Shown in pieces: positions 17,833-27,630 of a stretch of 64,000 nt of DNA. Location of the stretch: the NCBI GenBank assembly GCA_963803065.1, contig CAWDKW010000009.1:248001-312000 (forward strand). Reading direction: 5' to 3'. How positions within the stretch are numbered: position 1 is the first letter of the stretch; every line of letters starts with the position of its first letter. A program made the position numbers and the translations under genes. This DNA is from DASXMT01 sp963803065 (GTDB taxonomy: Bacteria; Actinomycetota; Acidimicrobiia; Acidimicrobiales; RAAP-2). The notes below the pieces were generated by a model. It was not told where the DNA came from. It did not search any database and worked only from the letters and a program-made list of their open reading frames with translations.

Positions 17833-18639
17833 GTGCCCGATCCCTTTGCCCCCTTCGAGACGCTGACCTTCGATCGGAGCGAGCCCGATGTGCTCCAGAT
17901 CGTGCTCGACGCTCCGCACCTGAACGCCGTCGGGCCGAAGACCCACCAGGAGCTGGCCGATGTCTGGTTGGCGGTGGACCGGGACCCGACGGTGCGGGTC
18001 GCCATCATCCGGGCCGCCGGCCGCGGCTTCTCGGCGGGCGGGAGCTATGAGCTCCTCGACCAGTTGACCACCGACTACGCCGTCCGCACCCGGGTGATGC
18101 GCGAGGCGCGCGACATCGTGCTCAACGTCATCAATTGCTCGAAGCCGATCATCTCGGCCATCCACGGCCCCGCCGTCGGCGCAGGGCTGGCCGTCGGGAT
18201 GCTGGCCGACATATCCATCGTCTCCCGATCGGCCACCATCATCGATGGGCACACCCGCCTGGGGGTGGCCGCCGGGGACCACGCGGCCATCTGCTGGCCC
18301 ATCCTGTGCGGCATGGCCAAGGCCAAGTACTACTTGTTGACCTGCGAGGCCCTGAGCGGCGAGGAGGCCGAGCGGATCGGGCTGGTGTCGATGTGCGTGG
18401 ACGACGACGACCTCCTCCCCAAGGCCCTGGCGGTGGCCCGCACCCTGGCCGACGGCGGCCAGAGCGGCATCCGCTGGACCAAGCACGTCATGAACAACTG
18501 GTACCGGATGCTCGGGCCCGTCTTCGACGCCTCGTTGGCCTATGAGTTCTACGGGTTCGGCGGTCCCGACGCCGCCGAGGGCCTCGCCTCGCACCGCGAG
18601 AAACGCGATCCCCACTTCAACGGCCCGACCAGCGAATGA
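17833..18639 (+). CDS. Enoyl-CoA hydratase/isomerase (crotonase) family protein
   Basis: A 268-residue crotonase-fold protein: VLQIVLDAPHLNAVGPKTHQEL, AAGRGFSAGGSYELLDQL (first oxyanion-hole strand), SKPIISAIHGPAVGAGLAVGMLADISI (second oxyanion hole) and ARTLADGGQSGIRWTKHVMNN. It acts on acyl-CoA thioesters; the canonical catalytic Glu pair is not obvious, so hydratase activity is not certain. The GTG at 17833 follows TAGCGT (17820-17825) by seven nt, supporting a leaderless start and ruling out the longer upstream frame. Confidence 0.85.
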   Translation: MPDPFAPFETLTFDRSEPDVLQIVLDAPHLNAVGPKTHQELADVWLAVDRDPTVRVAIIRAAGRGFSAGGSYELLDQLTTDYAVRTRVMREARDIVLNVINCSKPIISAIHGPAVGAGLAVGMLADISIVSRSATIIDGHTRLGVAAGDHAAICWPILCGMAKAKYYLLTCEALSGEEAERIGLVSMCVDDDDLLPKALAVARTLADGGQSGIRWTKHVMNNWYRMLGPVFDASLAYEFYGFGGPDAAEGLASHREKRDPHFNGPTSE

Positions 18640-18848
18640 GGTGTCGTGCCGGCTGACGCCGCGTTTGGCGAAACGGCCCGGACCTAGGCGCCACTTTCGC
18701 CGAAACCCGGAAACCCGGGCAAAATCGAATCAGGCGGGATAGATGACACGAGCCGAACTGAATGCCGAATTGCAATGAAGCGAATGCCAATTGAATGCAG
18801 GAGGAAAGCCGCTGAAGTCAGAAGGCAGCCCGGCCACCAGAGGCCGAC

Positions 18849-20853
18849 TCAGCAGTCTGAGAGTGAACCCGGCACGACCTCCAACAGGACGGCGCCATCC
18901 GGTGCGGCCAGTCCGGGCCGGCTGACCCTGGCCAGTGCGTCGAGGGCGGTGGCGCACAGGCCGGGGCCGTCCAGCCCCAACTGGGACAGGATGTCGGCGG
19001 GATGGCCGTGGGGCACGTAGGCCACCGGCACCCCCCGGGCCACCAGGGCCGAGCCGTCGCGACCAGACCGCGCCGCCAACGCAGAGGCGACCAGGGCCCC
19101 GACGCCCCCTTCGACCACGCCGTCTTCCGCGGTGACCACGACCGAGTGGCGCCGAGCATCGTTGACCATGTCGGGGTCCAGCGGCGTGGCGACGCGCACG
19201 TCCCACACGGTGGCGTCGACACCTGCGGCGGCCAGGAGATCGGCGGCCTGCTCGCACGCAGCCACCTGCTTCCCAACGCCCAGCAGGCACACGTCCGTTC
19301 CGACCCGGATGCGCCGTCCGGACACGCCGATCCCGGTCACTGCCCCGCGGGCCGCCTCGGTCTTGGGCCAGCGAATGGCGACCGGACCCGAGGTGATGGT
19401 CAGAGCCTCGCGGAGCATGACAGCCACCTCGTCGTAGGTAGCCGGTGCGAACACGGTCATGCCCGGCACCTTGGTCAACAGGGCCAGGTCGAGCAGGCCG
19501 TGGTGACTGGGCCCGTCCTCGCCGGTCACGCCGGCCCGGTCGATGCAGAAGACCACCGGCAGGCGGTGCAGGCCCACGTCGTAGTAGACCTGATCCCAGG
19601 CGCGGTTGAGGAAGGTCGAGTAGATGGCCACCACCGGCCGCAGGCCACCCATGGCCATGCCCGCCGCCGCCGTCACCGCGTGCTGTTCGGCGATGCCGAC
19701 GTCGAAGAAGCGGTCGGGATAGCGGTCGCGGAAGGGAGCCAGACCAGTGGGCCCGGGCATCGCCGCCGTGATGGCCACCACCTCGGGCCGCGCCTCGGCC
19801 TCGGCCAGCAGGGCGGCGGTGAAGGCGTGGGTGTAGCTGGGTCCGGCGCCGGGCTTCTTGGTGGCGATTCCGGTGGCCGGGTCGAATGGGCCGATGTCGT
19901 GCAGGCACTTGTCCTCGTCGTCTTCGGCCGGCGCGTACCCGCGTCCCTTGGTGGTGTGGACGTGAAGCACCACCGGCCCAGGGCGGCCGGCCACCGCGCG
20001 CAGCGCGCGCTCCAATCGGGCGACGTCGTGGCCGTCCACCGGGCCCTCATAGGCCAGGCCGAGCGCCTCGAAGAAGGGGGCCACCAATGCGGTCTGGTCG
20101 GGCGCGCCCTCAGCCGCGTGTGTGATGGAGCTCACGGCGGCGTCGTCGGCGTCGTCGGCGACTTGGTCGAGGGTGCCCTTGCCAGCGGCCTGGCCAGGGG
20201 CCCGGCCGGCGGTCGACAGCCGGGAGACGGTCGGGGCGTAGGACCGTCCATTGTCGTTCACGATGATCAAAACCGGCGTGCCCGTCATGCCGATGTTGTT
20301 CAGCGCCTCGTAGGCCAGCCCGCCGGTGAGCGCGCCATCGCCCACCACAGCGACCACGGGGCGGTCGTCGCCGCACAGCCGCCGGGCCCGGGCCAGCCCG
20401 TAGGCGTAGGACAAGCGCGGTCGAGGCGTGGCTGTTCTCCACCAGGTCGTGGTCCGACTCGAGCCGGTTTGGATAGCCGGACAGCCCGCCTGGTTGACGC
20501 AACTGGCCGAAGGCCCCGGCCCGTCCGGTCACCAGCTTGTGCACGTAGGCCTGGTGGCCGGTGTCCCACACCAGGGCGTCCCCGGGTGAGTCGAAGACGC
20601 GGTGCAGGGCCAAGGTCAGCTCGACGATGCCGAGGTTGGAGCCCAGGTGCCCCCCGGTGCCGGCCACCGAGTCGACCAGGAACCGCCGGATGACGGCGGC
20701 CAGCTGCTCGAGCCCGGGGCCGTCCATGGCCCGCAGGGAGGCAAGATCGAGCCGCTCGAGCACGTCGCTGTCGGGCCCCACCGCGTTGACGACCAGGGGC
20801 GCGCCCTCGTCGGCAACGGGCGGTGCGCCAGCGACAACGGTGCTCACGGTCAC
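18849..20853 (-). pseudogene. dxs: 1-deoxy-D-xylulose-5-phosphate synthase, interrupted by a single-base insertion
   Basis: DXS condenses pyruvate and glyceraldehyde-3-phosphate, the entry step of the MEP pathway. About 665 residues are encoded in two frames. The N-terminal part (RRFLVDSVAGTGGHLGSNLG, DTGHQAYVHKLVTGR, GLSGYPNRLESDHDLVENSH) breaks after ASTAL; the rest continues in the next frame with SYAYGLARARR, the TPP motif VGDGALTGG, DRAGVTGEDGPSHHG and EQHAVTAAAG. An extra A at 20413/20414 (caag for cag) explains the shift. All catalytic motifs are intact on either side, so a sequencing insertion is plausible. Start: GTG 20853 or 20847, a few bases after the hpnH stop codon. Last gene of the hopanoid operon. 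Confidence 0.85.
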
Positions 20854-20858
20854 CGGGA

Positions 20859-21863
20859 TCAATGGGTGTTGACGAGGGCGCGGAGCGATTGGCGGAGCGA
20901 GTCCATGCTGGCGATCACCGACGTGGGCTCGTAGCCACAATGGGCCATGCAGTTGGCACAGCGCGGGTCCTTCCCGCGGCCATAGGCGTCCCAGTCGGTC
21001 GTCTCCACCAGCTCCTTGTAGCTGGTGGCATAGCCGTCAGACATCAGGTAGCAGGGCCGCTGCCAGCCCAGGACGGAGTAGCTGGGGATCCCCCAGGCGG
21101 TGCAGGAGAACTCCTGCTTGCCCTCGAGGAAGTCCAGGAACAGCGGAGAATGGTTGAGGCGCCACTTCTTGCGCCTCCCGTCGAAGGCCTCCCGGAACAG
21201 CTTCCGGGTCTGCTCGACACCGAGGAAGTGCTCCTGGTCGGGGGCCTTCTCGTAGGCGTACGCGGGCGAGATCATCATGGCGTCGACCTCGAGGTCGTCG
21301 TTCAAGAAATCGAGGACGTCCCGGACGGTCTTGGGCGAGTCGGTGTTGAAGAACGTGGAGTTGGTCGTCACCCGGAAGCCCTTCTCCTTCGCCTCCCGGA
21401 TGGCCGCCACCGCCTCGTCGAACACGCCCTCCCGGTCGACGGCCGCATCGTGACGCTCTTTCATGCCGTCGATGTGCACCACCCAGGAGAAGAAGTGCGA
21501 CGGTGTGAAGCGCTCAAGGCGCCGACGGAGCAGCACGGCGTTGGTGCACAGGTAGACGTAGACCTTCCGCCGGATGAGCTCGGCCACGATGCGCTCCATG
21601 TCCGGGTGGAGGAGCGGCTCGCCCCCGGCGATCGAGACCATGGGCGTCCCGGTCTCCTCCACCGCATCGACGATGTCCTCGAGCGACAGGCGCTTCCTGA
21701 GGATGTCGGTTGGGTGTTGGATCTTTCCGCAACCGGGGCACGAGAGGTTGCAGGCGAACAACGGCTCTATCTCCACGATGAAGGGATAGTGCTTGACGCC
21801 CTTCAGCTTCTGCCGGAGCAGGTGGGAGCCGATCTTCATGTTCTGTCGGAGGGGTATGGGCAT
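20859..21863 (-). CDS. hpnH: Hopanoid radical SAM protein HpnH (adenosylhopane synthase)
   Basis: Adds the 5'-deoxyadenosyl group of SAM to diploptene to make adenosylhopane, the first side-chain step of bacteriohopanepolyols. 334 residues: N-terminal MPIPLRQNMKIGSHLLRQKL is characteristic; the radical SAM cluster CNLSCPGC uses Cys38, Cys42 and Cys45; SIAGGEPLLHPD matches the GGEP SAM-binding motif; a C-terminal Cys-rich segment (RCANCMAHCGYE) follows. The ATG at 21863 overlaps the upstream gene's TGA by one base (TGATG), indicating translational coupling. Confidence 0.95.
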   Translation of the reverse strand: MPIPLRQNMKIGSHLLRQKLKGVKHYPFIVEIEPLFACNLSCPGCGKIQHPTDILRKRLSLEDIVDAVEETGTPMVSIAGGEPLLHPDMERIVAELIRRKVYVYLCTNAVLLRRRLERFTPSHFFSWVVHIDGMKERHDAAVDREGVFDEAVAAIREAKEKGFRVTTNSTFFNTDSPKTVRDVLDFLNDDLEVDAMMISPAYAYEKAPDQEHFLGVEQTRKLFREAFDGRRKKWRLNHSPLFLDFLEGKQEFSCTAWGIPSYSVLGWQRPCYLMSDGYATSYKELVETTDWDAYGRGKDPRCANCMAHCGYEPTSVIASMDSLRQSLRALVNTH

Positions 21864-23344
21864 CAGCGCACCGCCTGAGGTAGAGAGAAATGGGCACTTT
21901 CTTCGGTGGTCCGATGCTCGGTGACGGCCACGGGACCGAGGTCCGAGAGGCTGTCGATCACGCGCTGGACCAGGAGTTCCGGGGCAGACGCACCGGCAGT
22001 GATGCCGACGGTCTCCACGCCGGCGAGCCAGCTCAACCGGATCTGCGTCTCGTCCTCGATCAGCTCGGTCCGGCAACCCTCGCGCCTGGCCACCTCGACC
22101 AGGCGAGCCGTGTTGGACGAGTTGGCCGAACCGACGACCAAGAGCAGGTCGCAGAGGTCGACCATGCCCCGGACCGCGTCCTGGCGGTTCTGGGTGGCGT
22201 AGCAGATGTCGTTGGAGTTGGGACCGTGCAGGCCGGGGAACCGGTCCCGCAGGGCGGCGACGATCTCGGCCGTCTCGTCGGTGGCCAGGGTGGTCTGGGT
22301 GAGGTAGGCCACCTCGACACCCGGGTCGATGTCCAGCGCGGCCACGTCCGCCGGGTGCTCGACGAGGGCCATGGGGGCCTCGCCCAGCGTGCCGGCGATC
22401 TCCTCGTGGCCCTCGTGGCCGATCAGGACGATCTGATAGTCCTGGGAGGCGAAGCGGCGCGCCTCGTGGTGGACCTTGGTCACCAGGGGGCATGTGGCAT
22501 CGATGACCGAGAGGTCGCTGCGGCGCGACGCCTCCTCGCGCACCTTGGGGGAGACGCCGTGAGCGGCCAGGACCACGACGGCACCCTCGGGCACCTCGTC
22601 CAGCTCCTGCACGAAGATGGCGCCCTTGCCCTCCAGGTCGGCGACGACATGGCTGTTGTGCACGATCTGGCGCCGGACGTAGACCGGGGCGCCGAAGCGC
22701 TCGATGGCCCGCTCCACGATCTCGATGGCCCGCTCCACGCCGGCACAGAACGAGCGCGGGGCGGCGAGCACGACCTGGTGCCGGCCGACGGCACCGGCCC
22801 AGCGCTCGAGCGATGGTCGCACGCGCATCAGCGAGGACAGGGCCCGCATCCCCCCCAACGCCATGTCCGCCACACCGCCCTGGGCCGTGTCCGAGATGGC
22901 TCGCACAACGGCCACGGGCCGCTCGGTCGGGAGCGGGTCGACCAGCCAGGCCGACTCCATGTCCACCGCGATGGCGCCGGTGGCGGCCAAGGCGGCCCGC
23001 GACGTGTTCCGGACCAGGCGGGGTGACGACACGATGGGCCCGGTGCGGGCGTCGAGGCCCTTCTGACGGAGGTCGTGGGCGATCCGCTGCGCTCCCGGGA
23101 GCGCCCGGACGATGTTGCCGTCGACGGTGCGCACCTCGGTCGCCACCACCAGCTGCCCGACCCGGAGGTCGGGATCGAGGCCACCGGCCACGCCCACCAG
23201 GGCGACGGCCTGCGAGGTGGGCGAGGCGGCCAGCCTGACCCCCGAGGCGGTCGCCTTGCCCCTGCCCATCCCGATGCGGGGCACGTCCCCGCCGACGGCC
23301 ATGGCCTCGATGCGCAGCGGGGACACGATCGTGAGGTCAGCCAC
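21863..23344 (-). CDS. ispH: Fusion of HpnG-like nucleosidase and IspH (HMBPP reductase)
   Basis: A 493-residue two-enzyme chain. Residues 1-188 form a purine nucleosidase/phosphorylase domain (TIVSPLRIEAMAVG, VGVAGGLDPDLRVGQLVVA, AVDMESAW with Asp128 and Glu130), as in HpnG, which removes adenine from adenosylhopane. Residues 189-480 form a complete IspH, the last MEP enzyme making IPP/DMAPP, with the three Fe-S ligands Cys200 (SFCAGVERA), Cys285 (DATCPLVTK) and Cys381 (NDICYATQNRQD) plus AHGVSPKV and GHEGHEE. Start: GTG 23344 overlapping the shc stop by 8 nt; ends by one-base overlap with hpnH. The fusion joins precursor supply and side-chain processing in one protein. Confidence 0.9.
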   Translation of the reverse strand: MADLTIVSPLRIEAMAVGGDVPRIGMGRGKATASGVRLAASPTSQAVALVGVAGGLDPDLRVGQLVVATEVRTVDGNIVRALPGAQRIAHDLRQKGLDARTGPIVSSPRLVRNTSRAALAATGAIAVDMESAWLVDPLPTERPVAVVRAISDTAQGGVADMALGGMRALSSLMRVRPSLERWAGAVGRHQVVLAAPRSFCAGVERAIEIVERAIERFGAPVYVRRQIVHNSHVVADLEGKGAIFVQELDEVPEGAVVVLAAHGVSPKVREEASRRSDLSVIDATCPLVTKVHHEARRFASQDYQIVLIGHEGHEEIAGTLGEAPMALVEHPADVAALDIDPGVEVAYLTQTTLATDETAEIVAALRDRFPGLHGPNSNDICYATQNRQDAVRGMVDLCDLLLVVGSANSSNTARLVEVARREGCRTELIEDETQIRLSWLAGVETVGITAGASAPELLVQRVIDSLSDLGPVAVTEHRTTEESAHFSLPQAVR

Positions 23345-25292
23345 GGGCCTGCTCCGCGACGGGGCGGCGATCGGGCCGTCCGCCACCACGGCCGAGATGG
23401 CGGCCGAGAGCCATCACCGGGAAGACCAGGCGGTACAGGTGGTAGTTGATGTAGAAGTCCCCAGGGAAACCGGTGCCGGTGAACCAGGGCTCGTCCCAGG
23501 TTCCGTCGGCGCGCTGGGTGGCGACCAGGAACTCGATGCCGGCGTCGGTCGACGGTCCCCGCTGCCCGGCGGCGAGGAGGGCGAGCAGGGCCCAGGCCGT
23601 CTGGGAGGCGGTCGAGGTTCCCTGCCCACCGAGGCTCGGGTCCCGGTAGGAGCGGAGGTCCTCGCCCCAGCCGCCGTCGTCGTTCTGGTGGGACTCGAGC
23701 CACGTGACCGCCGTGGCCACAGCCGGGTGCTCGGAGCCGATGCCCGCCGCGACCAGGGCGGGAACCACGGCCCCGGTGCCGTAGACGTAGTTGGCTCCCC
23801 AGCGTCCGAACCAGGACCCGTCAGCCTCTTGGGCGTCGAGCAGCCACTGGACGCCACGGTCCATGGCCGGGCCGCCGCGGCCCAGCACGGCCAGCATCTC
23901 CACCACGTGGGCGGTGACGTCCGCGCTGGGAGGGTCGATCAGCTCGCCGAAGTCGCAGAAGGGGAGCTCCTCGCACAGGCCGCGGGTGTTGTCGGCGTCG
24001 AAGGCACCCCAACCTCCGTCGCGGCACTCCATCCCCTCGATCCAGGCCACGGCACGGCCGACGGCCTCCTCGGCGACGACGTCACAGTTCCCGAGAGCCA
24101 GCACGACCTCGGCCGTGTCGTCGATGTCGGGATAGTGGTCGTTGGCGAACTCGAACGCCCAGCCACCGGGGGCGAGGCGGGGTCGCCGGATGCTCCAGTC
24201 GCCCCTGATGGTGACCTCCTCGCCCACCAACCAAGCCCCGGCCCGGCGCATGGCCTCGTCGGTGGACGGGGTGCCCGCGTCGGCCAAGGCGATCATGGCC
24301 AACGCGGTGTCCCACACCGGGGACTGGCAGGCCTCGAGTCGACGGCCGTGCTCGTCGTCGATGATGAAGCCGTCGAGACCGTCGAGGCCGGCGCGCATCA
24401 CCGGGTGATCGAGCGGGTAGCCCTGCAGATGCAGCGCCATGAGCGAGTACACCCAGGGTGGCTGGATGCCCCCCCAGGAGCCGTCGGCCTCCTGGCGCTG
24501 GACGATCCAACGCTCGGCCCGCTGCAGGGCAAGCCTTCGCAGCACCGAGACGGGCCGGCGCTCGTAGACATGGAGCAGGCGATCGAGCTGCTCGAACCGC
24601 CTCCCCCATCGGCTGGCCGGGGGCCGGGTCGGCTGGGTGCCGCTCCGGAGCTCGTCGATGGTCACGGGGATCGGCCGCACGGGCCGGTGGGCGCTGATCA
24701 CGGTCAGGGCGGCCACCGTCTGGCGGGCCCAGCAACCGAAGTCGTAGATGTTCAGGGGTACCGAGGGTGGGAGCAGCATGAGCTCGGGCGGCATCACCGG
24801 GAGCTCCGTCCACGACCACAGGCCGAAGAGGGCCATCCAGATACGGGTGAAAACTCGACTGGCCTCGATGCCGCCTGCCTCCCGAGCGAAACGAGCAGCT
24901 CGTTGCATGTGGGGCGCGTCGACCTCGTCACCGGCCAGGCGCAGGGCCACGTAGGCCTCGATGGTGGTGGAGAGATCGGGCGGCCCTTCGTAGAACGTGG
25001 CCCAGGTCCCGTCGTCCCGCTGACGCGAGCGGATCCAGGTCGCCGTCCGCTCGGTCTCATCATCAGTTCGGATCCCGAGGAACTGGCGCAGAAGAAGGTC
25101 CTCGGCCTCCATGGTGACGTTGGTCTCGAGCTCACCCTTCCACCAGCCATCCAGGTCCTGCAGGCGGCCCAGTGCGCCGACGGCGCGGGTGAGCGCCTCG
25201 TTGGCGGCGCGGTCGGGATGGCGGCCGAGGGTGCCCGCCCGCTCAGGGTCAGGGCCGGGTGCGAAGACCGAGGAGCTGGTGACGGCGGTCAT
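23337..25292 (-). CDS. shc: Squalene-hopene cyclase
   Basis: Cyclises squalene to hopene/hopanol at the membrane surface. The 651 residues fit the family. The catalytic DxDDTA motif is present as DIDDTA (about residue 387), and many QW-type repeats are visible (for example DGSWGGIQPPWVYSLMAL, DGGWGAFDADN, DGGWGEDLRSYRDPSLGGQG, DGTWDEPWFTGTGFPGDFYI). The C-terminal FPGDFYINYHLYRLVFPVMALGR is diagnostic. ATG at 25292 overlaps the polyprenyl synthase stop (ATGA). Confidence 0.96.
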   Translation of the reverse strand: MTAVTSSSVFAPGPDPERAGTLGRHPDRAANEALTRAVGALGRLQDLDGWWKGELETNVTMEAEDLLLRQFLGIRTDDETERTATWIRSRQRDDGTWATFYEGPPDLSTTIEAYVALRLAGDEVDAPHMQRAARFAREAGGIEASRVFTRIWMALFGLWSWTELPVMPPELMLLPPSVPLNIYDFGCWARQTVAALTVISAHRPVRPIPVTIDELRSGTQPTRPPASRWGRRFEQLDRLLHVYERRPVSVLRRLALQRAERWIVQRQEADGSWGGIQPPWVYSLMALHLQGYPLDHPVMRAGLDGLDGFIIDDEHGRRLEACQSPVWDTALAMIALADAGTPSTDEAMRRAGAWLVGEEVTIRGDWSIRRPRLAPGGWAFEFANDHYPDIDDTAEVVLALGNCDVVAEEAVGRAVAWIEGMECRDGGWGAFDADNTRGLCEELPFCDFGELIDPPSADVTAHVVEMLAVLGRGGPAMDRGVQWLLDAQEADGSWFGRWGANYVYGTGAVVPALVAAGIGSEHPAVATAVTWLESHQNDDGGWGEDLRSYRDPSLGGQGTSTASQTAWALLALLAAGQRGPSTDAGIEFLVATQRADGTWDEPWFTGTGFPGDFYINYHLYRLVFPVMALGRHLGRGGGRPDRRPVAEQARG

Positions 25293-26287
25293 CGGTCGCG
25301 CTCGGTCACGAACTGGGCGATGGCCTCCAACTGGGAACGAGGGCCGGGAAGGAGGTCGGCGCCGTCCAGCGACAGCAGCGCCGCGTCCAGGTGCGACTCG
25401 GCGATGCCCATGGCCTCGTCGCGTGCACCGCTCTCCTCGATGAGCCGGGCAGCCTCGACGACGTCGTCTCCGGCCAGCTGGCGGCCGAGCAGCGCAGCGA
25501 GCTCGGGACGCCGGCCGTCGGCACGGGCCAGCGCGGTGACCACCGGGAGGGTCATCTTGTGCTGGACCAGGTCGTTGCCGGCCGGCTTCCCGGTCTGGCT
25601 CGGCTCGCCCCAGATGCCCAACACGTCGTCGATGGCCTGGAAGGCAATGCCCACGTTCCGCCCGAAGTCGGCCAGGGCGGCCGCCGTGGCGTCGGGGGCC
25701 CCGACCAGGAGGGCACCGAGCGACGAGGCACAGGACAACAGTGCCCCGGTCTTCCCGGTCGCCATGCGCAGGCATTCCTCCACGGTGACCGACGCCCGGG
25801 TCTCGAAGGCCATGTCGTCGGCCTGGCCGGCGATCATCTCCTGGGTGGCGGTCGCCAGCGCGGCCGTGGCCCGCACCCGCTCGGGCGTGGGCTCCTCGAG
25901 CAGCACCTGGGTGGCCAGCGCGGCCAGGGCGTCCCCGGCGATGATGGCCGAGCCGATCCCGAACTGGGCCCAGACGGTGGGGCGGTGACGCCGATCACGG
26001 TCCTCGTCGATGATGTCGTCGTGGAGCAGGGAGAAGTTGTGGACCAGCTCGATGGCCACGGCCCCGGGGACGCCCGCCTCCTCGGCGCCGCCGGCCGCCG
26101 CCGCCGACACCAGCACCAGCGCGGCCCGGACCCGCTTGCCCCCGCCGGCCAGGTGGTGACGGACGGGCGCGGCCAGCTCGGGGCTGAGGCGGTCGACGGC
26201 CGCGTCCAGAGCGGGGGCGACGAGCGCGGCGGCGCGCCCCAGGGACTCGGGGAGGAGGGCAGGCACCGTTGCCGGTGTGGCGGTCAT
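25289..26287 (-). CDS. Polyprenyl (farnesyl/geranylgeranyl) diphosphate synthase
   Basis: A 332-residue trans-isoprenyl diphosphate synthase. The first Asp-rich motif is LLHDDIIDEDRDRR; the second is FQAIDDVLGIWG (IDDVLG in place of DDxxD). GGGKRVRAALVLVSA, MIAGQADDMAF and HKMTLPVVTALA are typical. In this operon the product is probably farnesyl diphosphate for squalene synthesis, although chain length cannot be read with certainty. ATG 26287 overlaps the hpnE stop codon by four bases. Confidence 0.92.
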   Translation of the reverse strand: MTATPATVPALLPESLGRAAALVAPALDAAVDRLSPELAAPVRHHLAGGGKRVRAALVLVSAAAAGGAEEAGVPGAVAIELVHNFSLLHDDIIDEDRDRRHRPTVWAQFGIGSAIIAGDALAALATQVLLEEPTPERVRATAALATATQEMIAGQADDMAFETRASVTVEECLRMATGKTGALLSCASSLGALLVGAPDATAAALADFGRNVGIAFQAIDDVLGIWGEPSQTGKPAGNDLVQHKMTLPVVTALARADGRRPELAALLGRQLAGDDVVEAARLIEESGARDEAMGIAESHLDAALLSLDGADLLPGPRSQLEAIAQFVTERDR

Positions 26288-27630
26288 CGTGGGACTCCTT
26301 CGAGCCTGGGGGCCGGGACCTCGGCCAGGGCTACCGAGGCAGCCGACTGCCCGCTGCGCACCGCGCCCTCCATGGTCGCCGGCCATCCCGTGTCGCACCA
26401 CGCCCCGGCCAGTGCCAGGCCGGCGAGACCGGTCCGGGAGGAGGGGCGCAGGGCGGCGGTTCCGGGAACGGCCCGGAAGGTGGCCGCGTGCTCGCGGCTG
26501 ACGGTGCCGTCGACCAGGCGAGCGTGCCGGGCCGCCGGGAGCAGGTGGTCAAGAGCCTGGCGGAACGAGCGCACCAGGTCCTCGGGGCGCCGGCCGACGT
26601 AGGCACGGGCCGCCGACAACGAGATGGCCAGGCACTGCCCTTCGGTCAGACCGGACGAGGCGGTCCGGTCGAAGAGGAACTGAATCGGGGTGTCCACGCC
26701 CGCGGCCATGGGAAGATCGGTCACCCGGCGATCGAGCACCAGGTGCACGTTGACGATGGGCGAGGCGCCGAGCCCGTCGAGGGCGGGCAGCACGCCGTCG
26801 GGCACCAGGGCCGCGGCCACATCGGGCGGGGTGGCCACCACCACCGAGTCGGCGCGCACCGGATCGTCGGTGGCGACGGCGACGGCCCAGCCGCCGTCGG
26901 CCGAGCGGGAGACGCGCTCGACTCGGGACCCGAGCCGCACGTCGACCCCCGCGGCCGACAGGGCCTGCAACCCGTTCTCGGCGTGCAGCTGGCGGAGGGG
27001 CACTTGGGACCATCCGATGTCACCGCCGTCGGCGCTGTCGAGCAGCCCGGTGCGGAAGACCTTGACCGCCATGGCCAGCGACGCCTCGGCGGCGGACACG
27101 TTGACCGTGGGCAGCGTGATGAGGTCCCAGAGGCGCTCGACTGACCGGGCGCCCTGCCCGTGATCGGCCAGCCACCGGCCGAAGGTGATGCGGTCCAGTG
27201 CAGGGTCATCCGGATCGAGGTGCCGCAGGGCGAGGACGGCGCGCCCCAGCACGGCCCGTTCGCCGAGGCTCAGGAACCGGTACCGGGCCAATGAGCCGGC
27301 CAGGTGGAAGGGGGCGGGCAGTCCCGTGCGGGTGATCGACCCGGTGACCCCCCCGGGGGCCAGGACGGGCACCTCGAGCCGGGGCTGGAGCGACACCTGG
27401 CCGGTGGCCCCGATGCGGTCCAGGAAGCCCCGGTAGGCCGTGCAGCAGCGCATGAAGACGTGCTGGCCGTTGTCGAACCAGAGGCCGTTGCGCCGGAACG
27501 ACCAGGTGAGCCCGCCCAGCCGGGCCCGTCGCTCGAAGAGGACGACGTCGGCTCCCCCGTCGACCGCCGCCAGTGCCGCGCTGACGCCGGCCAGGCCCCC
27601 TCCGATGACGGCGATGCGGGGCGGGCTCAC
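26284..27630 (-). CDS. hpnE: Squalene-associated FAD-dependent desaturase HpnE (hydroxysqualene reductase)
   Basis: A 448-residue FAD amine-oxidase/phytoene-desaturase-like protein opening with the dinucleotide motif IAVIGGGLAGVSAALAAVDGG and FERRARLGG, then GLWFDNGQHVFMRCCTAYRGFLDRIG. The C-terminal FAD contact region is GLALAGAWCDTGWPATMEGAVRSG. HpnE reduces hydroxysqualene to squalene, the last of the three HpnCDE steps. GTG 27630 overlaps the hpnD stop (GTGA). Confidence 0.93.
   Translation of the reverse strand: MSPPRIAVIGGGLAGVSAALAAVDGGADVVLFERRARLGGLTWSFRRNGLWFDNGQHVFMRCCTAYRGFLDRIGATGQVSLQPRLEVPVLAPGGVTGSITRTGLPAPFHLAGSLARYRFLSLGERAVLGRAVLALRHLDPDDPALDRITFGRWLADHGQGARSVERLWDLITLPTVNVSAAEASLAMAVKVFRTGLLDSADGGDIGWSQVPLRQLHAENGLQALSAAGVDVRLGSRVERVSRSADGGWAVAVATDDPVRADSVVVATPPDVAAALVPDGVLPALDGLGASPIVNVHLVLDRRVTDLPMAAGVDTPIQFLFDRTASSGLTEGQCLAISLSAARAYVGRRPEDLVRSFRQALDHLLPAARHARLVDGTVSREHAATFRAVPGTAALRPSSRTGLAGLALAGAWCDTGWPATMEGAVRSGQSAASVALAEVPAPRLEGVPR

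Noticed and set aside
23112..25988. A very long open frame on the plus strand (about 950 codons) opposite shc and the polyprenyl synthase
   Set aside because: It is antisense to two genes with clear catalytic motifs. Its translation is low-complexity and repetitive, as expected from high-GC third-position bias.
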